Source: Branchiostoma floridae
Taxonomy: Eukaryota > Chordata > Leptocardii > Amphioxiformes > Branchiostomatidae
Direction of reading: 5' to 3'
DNA length: 64,000 bases
Assembly (NCBI RefSeq): GCF_000003815.2
Contig: NC_049988.1
Span: forward strand, 14,392,803-14,456,802
In this document: positions 36,401 through 46,571 of the stretch, in pieces
Numbering within the stretch: position 1 is the first letter of the stretch
How the letters are laid out: every line of letters begins with the position of its first letter
The notes under the pieces: model-generated
What the model was told of the DNA's origin: nothing
Databases searched by the model: none
What the model saw: the letters and a program-made list of their open reading frames with translations, nothing else
Translations under genes and position numbers: made by a program

Positions 36401-39400
36401 GCCTAATTCTAAATTAGTTTAAAAACGCTTGCTAGGGATTGCTGTCTTGAAAGGTATAATCTATTAATGAGAGTGAGTAGGTCTAAGTTTTTTTATTAGA
36501 AAACCTGTTTTACAGACCTTGTATCCCTCTGGCAGCATGGCGTCCAGTTCCTCGTCTGTCAGGGGCCTGTTCCTCTCGTCGATCTCGCGCTCCCAGCGCC
36601 AGGCTTGCATCTGTTCTGGTGTCATCTGCATGATGTGACCTGTTCAGGGAGAAATGGCACATTTATTTCTCATGTTTTATAGTCAAAAAGAAACATATTA
36701 TTTCAATGGATTCAAATTTGCTCAAGTACTAGGATTTTACAACCTTTAATATCTTGGGTACTACCAAATTTTACCTACATGAGGATTCATATTATTTCAT
36801 AAACAACCACAACACTACATACAGCCCAGAGATGCCATGAAAATACTATAAATTCTAAGCCTCATCAAAATACATCAGAAACATCACGACTACAAGATAA
36901 TCAACACTATCGAGGTCTAGTGTCAGCCTGGTTAGTTTACCAGGGCTCTTGAGGATGGAGTGTGGGAGCTTATGTATAAAATGCTATGAATGACAAAGTA
37001 CCTGGTGTTGGAGTGGCCATGTTCATAGCCTTTGGTCCAGTAGGTGTGATTCCCTGTCCCAGCATGGGTGTGGCCGGTCCAGGTGTTCCCACAGGTGTCT
37101 CGTCCCACCGGGAGCGACGTTTGCTGGACGCGCCAGGTGTGGGGGTCTCCGAGATCACACCGTCTCCCATGCCTCGGTCCGTACGCGGGGTCTCAGCCCA
37201 GCCACTTCCGTGCCCAGGTGTTTCTGGTGTGTAAAGAAGAAACTTTTACACAAGAGCACATCATTTTACATAAACATTTTACTTTAATGAATGTCACTAT
37301 GAATCCCAGCACAATTTACAGATTACACAGAAACATACAGTACCATTGTGAAAGATAAAAAGTAATTCTTTCCAGACAAACAATTTCACTACTATTCACT
37401 AGACATCCAATGATAACAGGTTAGTTTTTTTACAAGTCCATTAGCTGATGTGGGAAGCTACTAAGACCTGAATCCCTCAAGTATGACGGTGGGAGTAGGA
37501 AATGTCAAATCCGGCTTGTCTAAAGACGATTTTGACCAAGAAAGAAGAAATGCTGTCCTAGTCTTACTCTGGCCTTAAGGGCTTGTTACGTGGTGACCAC
37601 TAAGTAGTTCAGTGGCCAAAAGTGGCTTTGCAGATGGCAAACTTGTTGGCAAGAAAAAAAGGTAAGATAGGTGCAAGTACATGTACAGCACATACCTCTT
37701 TCAGTCTTGGGAGTTTCGTCCCATCTGTTCCTGCGTGCACTGGGCGTGGCCCTTGGTGTCATCCCTCCGGCTCCAGGTGTATCGTGGCCAGGTGTACGTC
37801 CAGGTGTGGTGGCACCGGGCGTGGCGTGCGCAGGTGTCTCTGCCCAGTTCCGTGTGCTCTGGCCAGGTGTGGCACCGGGCGTCTCTCCACCTTTGGGACG
37901 GCCGGGCGTTTCATCCCATCTGGTCTGTGCTGGGGTGTGTGAGGGGGTCTGCGGTATAGCACAAAAAGATATGAATGTAACCTTCTGGTAGTACTTGTGA
38001 CGGAAATACCTTAAAACAAAGTTAAAGCTTCATGTAGTAGATATATGGAGCTGGCTAACACTTTGACAGTCATCCTTCAAAAATGGGTAATGTGCAATAC
38101 ACAAGTGGAGGTGATTTTCCTCTAACCAACAACTTCCATTTTGACTACAGGATAAGTCTGCTATCTCAATCTACCTTCCAAGCTTTATATACCTTTTCTG
38201 TATTGAAAATGATAAAAGAGAGGAAAAAAACAAACATAATACATACATCAGCTTGGTCCCAGCTAGACATCTTCTTCTTGGGAGTGGCAGAAGGTGTCTC
38301 ATCACCTGTCTGGTCCCAGCGTCGCCTCTTAGCTGTAAAGAGAACATAACACACTCCTTACTTCTCAAGGATTGATAGTTACAACTTAGCAAAAGTTACA
38401 AAAAAGTTTGTTTGTACAGAGACACAGAAGTAATCTGTTTCCCATATCAAGACGTAAAGCAAAGGAAGTATTACTGATGACAGAATACTTAGAATCAGAG
38501 GTTCATTCTACACAAAAACTTACTAGCTTTCGGTTTCTCCTCGACCACTTTGTTGACTTGCAGGTCTCCTGTCTTCTGCTTCTGCAGAATCTCCTCCCGA
38601 ACTGCACGCTGCAAACACAAGAAGGGTCAACACTTAACACAGGATCTTCTTTCACTTTCTTTGTCACATTTCTTTCTCACGTTATTTCTTAACACTTTGG
38701 ATCTTACAGATCAACTGGCAGTTCCATATATTACAGATCTGAAATGATTTTTTCATCAAACAACAAAAAATAAATAAGCTGATAATACCAAAGCTGATAC
38801 TAGTAGTTTCTTTTAAGACAGACCCAACCTATGGATGACATTAAGAAATACTTACTATACATGATCATTTTAACTGGTGGAACATGCAGCAACTGATGCA
38901 GTGAACATGATAAAAACTATGATGACTCTAACAAACACTACAAACCTCATCTTTCTTGAGGGCAGCCTCCCGCATCACATCCCGGTACGTTCTCTGTGTG
39001 ACGTCGGGGGTCTTGCCACCTACACAGCAACAAAGAAAACGTCATGGGAGAGAAAAGATAAAAGCGTTAGTAAAGTGAGACAAAGCAACAACAAAGCATA
39101 CTCTCTAAGACTTCATCCAGCCTTCCAATTTTTCCCAGAAAAAAAGTTGTAGATACATGTTTTAGGCAATTTAGCAATGTCAGCAAATAGGAGAAAAAAT
39201 TTGCAACCTATATTCAGCGATTTCGTTAACACAATAACTGAATTCTGGTTGGTTATCTCAGAGAGCATACTTACATACAATTCTACATCGCTTCAACAAG
39301 AAGTTAAATATACTCATGATATGAACTTGTATGAACTTTCAGCAATCAGCTATCATTTCAAAATAAAAGTCCTGCAAGCACCACAACTAGAGCCATGACC

Positions 39401-42400
39401 TCGATGAAATCAACAAGAATGGTGGGCACATTTATCCGAATATTGTGCTGTTTGATTTGTTTTGAATTTGAAAGGTGTGAAATGTGGTCTGTGGGTTTCT
39501 CTGTCTACAACCTCTACAAGAAGACATTCATGAGACAATGTAATGCCCTGTTCTTGGTAGGGCTGTAGCTCCAGGGAAACCTCTGTGTTGCTAGCAGGTA
39601 AGAAGCTTTGCATACAAATGTCAAGAACAATACTTCATGATTCTAGGGGTATGATATAACACTGAACAGATGCCCCCAAAGGTGTAAGAGCATTCATTGA
39701 AATCTTACAAAAACGTGCTTCATTTCTAAATTCACAAACATTACATTGCCATATTTTGACTTTATGAACTTGTAGTGAACTTTTTCTAGATTTAGAACAG
39801 ATTTTTTCTTTCACCAGTTTGGGGGCAACAGTTCCAAATTTCATCTAATACATGAACGACACTTTGGCATCAAATTTCATGAATACACAAGGAAAGAACA
39901 CAAAGGCAGCCATCTTTATGGGATGGTGCGGCATCCACAGGAACAGTAGAAGTGCGGATGTGTAGATGGCGGTGGCGGTTTATATACCTACTGTGTCCTG
40001 CCAACGGCCTCAAACCATCGCTACCAACTCTTCCGCATCTGCAAAGAGCAGGCTTCCGCCTAAACATATTACCTCAAGGAGTTAATAGACCACAACAAGG
40101 ACCTACCAACTATCATAGTCTATAAATTACAACTTTGAGACAGAGCACAAATTTTGGACAACACCAATCACATTTAAATGCCAGAAGCTTACGGTGTTAT
40201 CTTTCGGACTCTTTTGGCATGCGTTTGGTTAAAGCTCGTACACATACAGTTCTGCCGTGCTTTCTAAAGTAAAAGGCTGGCTGCTTTCCTTCACACGTGT
40301 TCTTAGAATAGTTTTTCTTCAAAAGATTTTTGGAAAAATACTACTTCAGGCAATCCACTGCAAAGTTTCCGTGGTTCCTACTCATATAGCCAATACATTA
40401 GTTTACAACCTGAACAAACTATGGACAAGAGCTAAGAGAGTTTTTTGGCCGATATTTTCTTTTCAAGCAACCCTGCACCATGTCCTGTGTGCTAACCGTT
40501 GTTTTCTCAGAGGAAGGATGCTGTTGGAAGAAAATTGGAAGGTACGTTAGTATGTGTTCTTTGAAAGTTTCTTATTGATATAGGAACTCATGTATAACAT
40601 GGATGCTGAGAAGTACCGACATGATGCTAAGAAAGTTATGCTACCTTCTTAGCATCAGTGCCACATATGACAAAGAGAAAACATTTGGTGTGTGGTTCAG
40701 AACACAATCTTGCACTCAAAAGCAACTCACGCCATGCAGTATAGACTTAAAGAAGACACAACAGACTTTGGGAGTTATAGATACCAGAAAATCTGAGACT
40801 GTCCCAAGCTGTGTCAACCCAGGCTTGCAGCATGACAAACAGAAATTTTGTCTCTCAAACTCTTAACAAATCCTGTACAAAGAAAAAATCAGGCTTTCAG
40901 GAATCATTTCTTGTTGAAGGAGGTATTTGATATGTTCTTGTTCTCTTATATCTGTGGAGAATAGCATCTCCCTAATGTGGCAAATACCTTATCAAAAAAT
41001 GCGCAAGTTTGGATAATTTTAAAAGTACACTGTACATATGTTAATTCCCAAAATACAAATGTGTATTTAGATTAACAGAGCTGGATGATTTACTATAAAC
41101 CTGGGTAACACAGTTGGAACATGTCAGAGAATATAACAAGACCTACCTGATGTGAACTGTTGACAGTGACCCATCTAGTGAAAGACTTCTTCTGGAACTT
41201 TCTCTTAAGGCAACAAGGACTTTCTTCCACACCTCTTTCAAAACAGTACTTAGCAACACACACTTGCCTGGCCAGTTATAACACACACTAACAAAACAGA
41301 CCCAAATGTAGACACAGAGAAATATAACTGCCAATGTTATAGTTAGGGTTGAAGCTTTTTTAGTTGGGATTTTACATAACTGGCAACGGGCAAGTGCATG
41401 CCCACACACCACTGGTTCATGGGTAATTCTTGTACATAATAGCAGCTTTTCAATGCAGTGAGAACAAAGTTGACCACACTCTACCTTCAGCGAAAGGGTC
41501 GAATCGCTCGGGTGAAATGATGAGGTTGCGACGGCGTGCCCTGTACTCGTCTTCCCTCTCTGCGATGGTTCGCACGCGGTGTTCGGCGAAGGGGTCATAG
41601 TTCTGGTGAAAGGAAGAAGGAGATGTGAGCCACAATTACCATGAGAGGACAACACACAAAACTAAAACCAGAACTTCTGATGTAGTGCCAAAAAAAACAA
41701 AACATGAGTAGTTGTATCTAGCATTTGATTGTACAGTCCCTGACTCAGCAGTGGGCAGCAGTCAGCTAATCCATAATGAAATCGTCCTTCAAATCAATTT
41801 GCCGACTCATTCTTGTCACCAATACACGTTACGACAACACAATCAAACATGGGAAAAACAGAAAAAAGATTTTGCTAATGCAGCATGCAAATTACAGTGA
41901 AACAAGAGAATTTGGGCTTAAGTTTTACTAGAATAACACCATGTAATTACCTGTTCAGCCTGTGGGATGTCGTTAAGTAATGCGGCTGGAGCTGTGTATG
42001 TAGACCTCTTGGCCAGCACACTGCCTGTGTAGTCATCTTCATCATCATCCTACAAGGAATCAAGAAAGAAAGGTAAAGACATCTTAGAACAAACAACTGT
42101 ATATTGCGACTACAACTGAAGAGAAAACTGGCCTCATATTCTATCCGCAACATCCAGTTGATTTTGTAACAAATTGACCCAAATTTACCTGAATGCTAAC
42201 AGTGACTGGTGGATAACAAAGTTGTGTAAAAGCTGAGTAAGGCTATGGAGATAAACTACATTTCATCCCACCTATACTATAAAAGTTCAGTATGATATTT
42301 AGTAATAACTACATTACAGTACAATATTTCAAACCTTTGCTTCATCAACATCTTATCAAGTTCAACACAATAATATTGGCCTTGAAACAATTCCAATACC

Positions 42401-43308
42401 TGGATGTCGTTAGCAGGAATGGAGGTCACATATCCCTCGAACTTGCTGTTGCTGCCGCCGTAGATCTCCTGGTCAAAGTGACCATGTGAGGTCAAGCCCA
42501 CACGATCATTCTCTGGTGGTTCTTCCTCAACATTATTACTACCAGACTTCTTAGCCTGGAGTTGTCTGATTTGCTCTTCAAATTCTGTACAGTGACAAAA
42601 ACATCACAAAAGGGATGTTAAAATAGATATCCACTGGATACCTCTAACGTCTAAGGGCATCCAAGAGATAATTTATATGGTAGCTTGCTTTTATAACTTA
42701 CACTTGTAACCATATAGTACAGTTGTAACCATAATAATATTATTAATATCATGGGGTCACGTGTCCACAAATTATATGTTAACGTGAAATGTAGACTATG
42801 CTTTAAGTCATCAAGGCGAATTATAAAGAACGTTTATGTCATAATCCCTGCTGGCCGTTCGTTTCGGTCAGATAATGCACTTTGGACAAAAAAGAAGCAC
42901 AACAAATTTTTTACAACCTCAGACTTGATTGCGCACATTTTCCTCGATTTCTACAACCTACGACTCGTTGACACTTAGATTTTCATCCTAATGATTGGTA
43001 GATGGGGAAAATGATGAGGAGTGAACTGAAAGAATCCAAATCAAGTTGCTTTCCTGCAAAATGTCTCTTTCCAAAAACACGCATGGGTCAAAATTTTGTG
43101 ACGCCATTTTGGAAAATTTGTGTCGCGAAGACCAGAAGTAATGCTTGTTTATCAATATATTTGAGAAAACAGCGCCAAGAAAAATACACAAACATAATCT
43201 ATGGAGTCTATAGACAATATTGTGAGGAAAATATTTGTTGCAAAGCTTATATTTACGAGAATACAGCCTACCTTCGACGGTGGTCGGCGCTACTCCCGTA
43301 GTAGCCAT
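24421..43308 (-). CDS. SF3B1: Splicing factor 3B subunit 1 (SF3b155), U2 snRNP
   Basis: Twenty-four coding exons, 5' to 3': 43272-43308, 42400-42584, 41951-42049, 41485-41602, 38946-39019, 38524-38608, 38247-38332, 37696-37948, 37002-37223, 36518-36639, 35837-36005, 35368-35498, 34492-34758, 33498-33768, 32746-32891, 32239-32385, 31611-31736, 30960-31181, 29945-30127, 27570-27802, 26816-26947, 25702-25974, 25060-25276, 24421-24579. All junctions close in phase to 1318 residues (human 1304). The protein clamps the branch-point/U2 duplex in the nucleus. The N-terminal part has seven TP-rich tryptophan motifs (RRRWDQ, SSWDQ, TRWDE, RNWAE, NRWDE, GWAE, SRWDE), the U2AF-ligand motifs that bind UHM proteins. 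From about residue 490 onward it is the HEAT-repeat superhelix. Positions equivalent to human cancer hotspots R625, H662, K666 and K700 are unchanged (here 639, 676, 680, 714). Only the first ~15 residues differ clearly from human. Eight introns carry box C/D elements. Confidence 0.97.
26376..26735. mobile_element. Inverted-repeat MITE in an SF3B1 intron
   Basis: Ends ttctaggcctaggaaaaaaa...tttcctgtttc and gaaacaggaaa...ttttttttctaggcct are inverted copies bounding ~360 bp. No coding content. It lies between the exons at 25702-25974 and 26816-26947. Confidence 0.6.
27286..27359 (-). ncRNA. Box C/D snoRNA copy a, SF3B1 intron
   Basis: Sense with SF3B1, between the exons at 27570 and 26947. 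On the minus strand: C box ATGATGA, then AAAGTTATCCCTGT, a small hairpin AGAGAC...GTCTCT, guide AAAGCACGTCAGA, D box CTGA. The terminal stem here is ACCT/AGGT where most copies have TGTCT/AGGCA: both sides changed together, a compensatory change that supports a folded RNA. Two short degenerate repeats (gcacgaatc..) lie just outside at 27170-27275. Confidence 0.8.
27968..28041 (-). ncRNA. Box C/D snoRNA copy b, SF3B1 intron
   Basis: Terminal stem TGTCT/AGGCA, C box GTGATGA, conserved AGTTATCCCTGT, inner hairpin CAGAG/CTCTG with a different loop from copy a, guide GCACGTCAGA and D box CTGA. It lies 166 nt upstream of the 3' splice site at 27802. The intron also holds the 1.46-kb transposon at 28265-29725. 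Confidence 0.82.
28265..29725. mobile_element. Non-autonomous DNA transposon with repeated subterminal motifs
   Basis: The ends carry a perfect 22-bp inverted repeat beginning TACTCTCATGTCCC, and the outer TA may be the target site. Inside the left end the motif aataaacatacc(cccc)gg occurs four times; inside the right end aataaacgtaccg and variants recur. Such arrays usually bind transposase. A 140-codon plus-strand frame at 28928-29350 has no recognisable domain. The element lies inside one SF3B1 intron; its superfamily is uncertain. Confidence 0.65.
29748..29916. mobile_element. MITE with perfect 10-bp target-site duplication
   Basis: Ends aatctccaagcagat and atctgcctggagatt are near-perfect inverted repeats. 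The insert is bounded exactly by AAGAACAGCT at 29738-29747 and again at 29917-29926. Interior arms (gcataagatagtatcaaa / tttgatactatcttatgcc) also pair. A 9-10 bp duplication suggests a Mutator-like source; that is inference. It lies in the same SF3B1 intron as the preceding transposon, just upstream in sequence of the exon at 29945-30127. Confidence 0.75.
30456..30532 (-). ncRNA. Box C/D snoRNA copy c, SF3B1 intron
   Basis: C box ATGATGA, AGTTATCCCTGT, inner hairpin, GCACGTCAGA and CTGA are intact. The terminal stem is TGCCT/AGCCA, with one C-C mismatch, the weakest of the well-conserved copies. It lies between the exons at 30960 and 30127. Confidence 0.75.
32010..32083 (-). ncRNA. Box C/D snoRNA copy d, SF3B1 intron
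   Basis: Stem TGTCT/AGGCA and C box GTGATGA; both guide-like segments and the D box CTGA are unchanged. It is the same sub-type as copies b and g (C-box side cacagaca). It lies 274 nt upstream of the 3' splice site at 31736. Upstream flanking bases (ttgttgc.atgatataat) resemble those of copies e and g, so part of the intron was duplicated with the RNA. Confidence 0.8.
32490..32564 (-). ncRNA. Diverged box C/D snoRNA copy e, SF3B1 intron
   Basis: Stem TGTCT/AGGCA and D box CTGA are kept, but both guide segments differ (AAAGTTGTCCTCTGTC and AAATACATCAGA), and the C box reads ATGATAA. It is either a decaying copy or one that has moved to a new target. It lies only 105 nt from the 3' splice site at 32385. 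Confidence 0.55.
33056..33130 (-). ncRNA. Box C/D snoRNA copy f, SF3B1 intron
   Basis: Stem TGTCT/AGGCA, C box ATGATGA, spacer one base shorter before AGTTATCCCTGT (acaagtt instead of acaaagtt), hairpin AGAGAC/GTCTCT, guide GCACGTCAGA, D box CTGA. Nearly identical to copy h. It lies 165 nt upstream of the 3' splice site at 32891. Confidence 0.82.
34288..34361 (-). ncRNA. Box C/D snoRNA copy g, SF3B1 intron
   Basis: Stem TGTCT/AGGCA, C box GTGATGA, both guide-like segments intact, D box CTGA. Flank gcccgttgttgc matches copy d. It lies 520 nt upstream of the 3' splice site at 33768. Confidence 0.82.
34830..35085 (-). repeat. Tandem partial copies of an SF3B1 exon with its 3' splice site
   Basis: The exon at 34492-34758 starts GCTGCCCTGAGACAG after a cag acceptor. 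Its first ~95 bp, with the acceptor, reappear at 34830-34924 (GCTGCCCTAAGACAG...). The first ~33 bp reappear at about 34989-35020, followed by ~65 bp of the adjoining intron (gttcagaaaagaaaaatttag ... gataaaatacatag). Both copies are truncated and have no donor, so they should be skipped. They do place extra acceptors in front of the real exon. Confidence 0.85.
36260..36334 (-). ncRNA. Box C/D snoRNA copy h, SF3B1 intron
   Basis: Stem TGTCT/AGGCA, C box ATGATGA, AGTTATCCCTGT, hairpin AGAGAC/GTCTCT, guide GCACGTCAGA, D box CTGA; practically the same as copy f. It lies between the exons at 36518 and 36005 and is the most 5' copy in the gene. Confidence 0.82.
39020..41484. other. Longest SF3B1 intron without a snoRNA, nothing recognised
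   Basis: A 2.5-kb intron between the exons at 41485-41602 and 38946-39019. I see no repeat with clear ends, no RNA gene and no coding exon. Several 60-130 codon frames occur by chance. Confidence 0.6.
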
Positions 43309-43660
43309 CGTGCAAAGCTGAAAATATCGATCCCGTCATGCCCCGCGGTCGACGTAGTCCCGTCGTTTTCGGTAAAAATCGTGAGTGCTCGGCAATCAGC
43401 GGAATCAGAAAAAAATATGTAATTTTACAAGTTTCAGATGTATGATAAGATATACTCGGATAAAATGATTCTAAAAATTACTCAAAATGTTTTTTAGGTA
43501 ATATTTTTTTGTTTCGCTTCTCATCTATTCATCTAAACATTTACGGAAGTTTCCGAAAATAGCCGAGCAAGGATACTTATGAAAGGGTACGTCATCACAA
43601 CGTCATCGATGACGTAGACTTCGTAAAAGGGTAACCTTCCAAGGCGAACGAGAACGGAAG
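43309..43660. promoter_or_regulatory. Head-to-head promoter of SF3B1 and COQ10
   Basis: Only 352 bp separate the two start codons, so one region must drive both genes. Three CRE/ATF-type cores (TACGTCA at 43588, ACGTCA at 43600, TGACGTA at 43610) lie within 30 bp. There is no TATA box. The motifs are visible; their function is inferred. Confidence 0.6.
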
Positions 43661-46571
43661 ATGGCTTCAAGCTTCAACAACCTGTCGAAACTCGGCAAGG
43701 CTTCTGTACAGATTGTCAGGGCCGAAATCGGTCTTTTAAACACAAGAAGGTGAGTTAACACTTCTTTTACAGAGAAATTGTTGGGATTTTAAAGGATTTT
43801 GGGGCGCGAATGCCGGTGTGACGTATCGAGGTCGATGTGACCTGACTGGTGTCGAAACGCCGGTATGGGGAGGGGGGCGATATGTAACACCCCTCGAAAG
43901 CTTTGAAATGTCTTAATTTCTCTGCCTTTTGATCTACGGTTTGATGTATCAACAGTGGAAGTCATTGTATATGGGTCTAACATAATGCCAGAGTTACTTT
44001 TGGGAGACTATTTTGTTCTCTTAGCTGTACATAAACCGTAAACGTTGACATGATTTTGCTTGGCAAAGTGTGTTCATAAATTTATCATGTTCCATATGAA
44101 AGAGAACTGTACCAAGTTATTATATACATGTGTTACCGTCTGTCTTTCCAGATGCTATTACACATGTCGCGTACTGACGGTAAAAACGCCAGAACTGTTG
44201 ACAAAGCCAGATGACCTCCAGATCACACAGTGTAGAACCTTCTTCAACCCGTTTGACAAGGCTGCAGAACTCAGCCCCTTCAAGTCCAACAGGAGAAAGG
44301 AGTACTCAGAGAGAAGAATTTTAGGGTATTTGTCTTTCTGATTTATCATATTGTATAGTCCTTTTTATAGTGAAGTAGTTTATTGTATAATTGTTGGTAT
44401 ATGTAGAATTTCATAACAGTGGAAGTCTGTTGTGCAAGTCTGTTGTGTAAGTACCAGGAAGTTCTACTTCTAGTGTCAGTCACTTGAGCTTGTTGAAACA
44501 ATCTCTTGGTTGCTCAACAAATATTTGGCAAATAATGATTTTCACCAAAATGGTACTCCTATCAGTCTTTTATTTCTAACACTTGTAAATTCTTACTCTA
44601 AGATCTAATTTACACCTCCGACTTGTCTTTCCTTTGTACATCAAATACTTTAACAAACTCTCACCTCACCTCACTTCACCGGTCCCATAGCCTCACCGGC
44701 CTCAACAACCTAGTCAATTAGTTTTGCTAGTATTCCCTTTATCCTACAATACCTTTCTACTCCATATTATTTTGTGCACCCAAGCTTTAAGGTTAGGTGT
44801 GCAAAAATGAATTTTGAGCACTGATGAATGTAGATACATGTACAAACCTTCGACAAAAATTAAAACTGTGTTATCTTTATTGCCTACAGATATACCATGG
44901 ATGAGATGTACCGGGTAGTAGCTGATGTGAACGAGTACAAACACTTTGTGCCTTGGTGCCTGAGCTCCAGCGTTATCTCACAGAAGCCTGGGCATGCTAA
45001 GGCCAAACTTGAGGTGGGGTTCTCACCACTGGTGGAGAGATACACATCAACACTCACACTGGCTCGACCGCATCTAGTCAAGGTAACTAACTGTTTTAGT
45101 TACACAAAATTACTCTGTCTCCAGTGTAACAGTGGGGTTCAAGCACTGCCAACTGACCAGTCCAACTGGTCCGTACCTTTTGGCTTGGTGGTGTTCTACT
45201 TGCCTCATGTTTCAGTCAGCTTTAATTTTTTTCGTCCCACCAATGTCGTTGATTTTAGATGTTAAATTTTCATTCAAAGCTTAAAAAATCACATTTTCAT
45301 TGGTAGAGATTGAATATTTCAGATGCTAAACAGTAAAGAGTAAGTGACCTTTAGGACAATGTGACCTGCATTCTTCGAGGTCTTTTTAGGATAGGTCATG
45401 TTACTCATGTATCAGGAAGTACTAGTATGTGGGATACATTTCACTCCTAAACAACTAGCTAGGGATACCCTTTAAAACCCTACAGGTGCCAATATGGAGA
45501 TCCAAGGTTATTAGTATGCACATGAAAGGCAATGCATTGTGGGTAATATGTCAAAGGTGAAGGCCCCTGACACAAAAGCAAGACAAGGTCAACATTTCTA
45601 TACAAATTAACCGACAGAATTAGCACTTCTATTAAAGCATGGTGGAAACAAGAACTGTTTACAAGTTAGTGGCCTTCACCTTTGAAATTTTACCCACAAT
45701 AGTTTTAGTTGCACATAGGTAACGCTAGTTCACCTTCATCTGCGGGGTAGCCGTTATCTTTTGTACATTGTATTTAAAAACGGGGTATTTAGGGATATTG
45801 AGTCGATGGATGTTGGTTTCAAATTGTAATATTTGCACAGTATTGCTGTCTGAAACAACCATCTGTTGACTTGATATCCCTAAATACCCAGATTTTAGAA
45901 ACAACGGCTATAGGTTATCCCATGGATAAAGGTGAACTAACGTTACTTAGAACTATGAACATCCTTATATGAACTGGTACAGGCTGCCTGGTAAGGTCTA
46001 TAAAAGTAAAGCAGTTGTGAAGTGAGTTATGAAGAGTGATTGCTACTCGTATATTCCAGGCCGTATGTACAGACGGAAAGCTGTTCAACCACCTGATCAC
46101 TGTGTGGAGGTTCAGCCCTGGACTACCTGACAACCCCAGGACATGCACTCTGGACTTCTGGGTAAGGACAGGATCATGGGATAGTGACAGACATCTGGTA
46201 CATTTCTAGGAATTCAGATATCATTTATGATTTAAACCAGTCTGTAGGAGTCACTAACAGGACTTGAAGAAAATGGTAAATGTGAAAAGGGTGGCCACTA
46301 TAGACAGGTTTCTTGATGCTTGTGCCAATGAGAAAAACAATGTATTTTTTTCCAGAAGACTATCAGAAAAGGTTTGACAGTAATTTGACAGTTATGTTTT
46401 TTGTGGTTTCAGATTTCATTTGAGTTCCGGTCAGCCTTGCACTCCAAGTTGGCGTACATGTTCTTTGACGAGGTGGTGAAAAAGATGGTGAAGGCGTTCG
46501 AGAAACGGGCGGCGGCCGTTTATGGGGAGACACCGATTAGGTCTCAGATCATCTCTCACAGTACATCATGA
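43661..46571 (+). CDS. COQ10: Coenzyme Q-binding START-domain protein COQ10
   Basis: Five coding exons (43661-43749, 44152-44325, 44890-45082, 46060-46161, 46413-46571) encode 238 residues, the same length as human COQ10B. COQ10 is a mitochondrial inner-membrane START-like lipid-binding protein needed for coenzyme Q to work in respiration. The N-terminus is basic and hydroxylated ([20 protein letters not shown]), as for a matrix-targeting peptide. Family blocks visible are [17 protein letters not shown]-like, [58 protein letters not shown] and [17 protein letters not shown]. One gene is seen here; vertebrates have COQ10A and COQ10B. AATAAA occurs near 47013 and 48076 as possible 3' ends. Intron 3 holds a palindromic MITE. 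Confidence 0.95.
45719..45955. mobile_element. Palindromic MITE in COQ10 intron 3
   Basis: Arms gtaacgctagttcacc..(a)tctg.ggggtagccgtt and aacggctataggttatccc..aaggtgaactaacgttac are inverted copies; inner arms agggatattgagtcgatgg / ctgttgacttgatatccct pair as well. A decayed relative with gttcacgtttatccatggggtagcc and gagatatcaagtcgatag lies at about 14903-15080 in the SLC23 gene. Confidence 0.7.
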
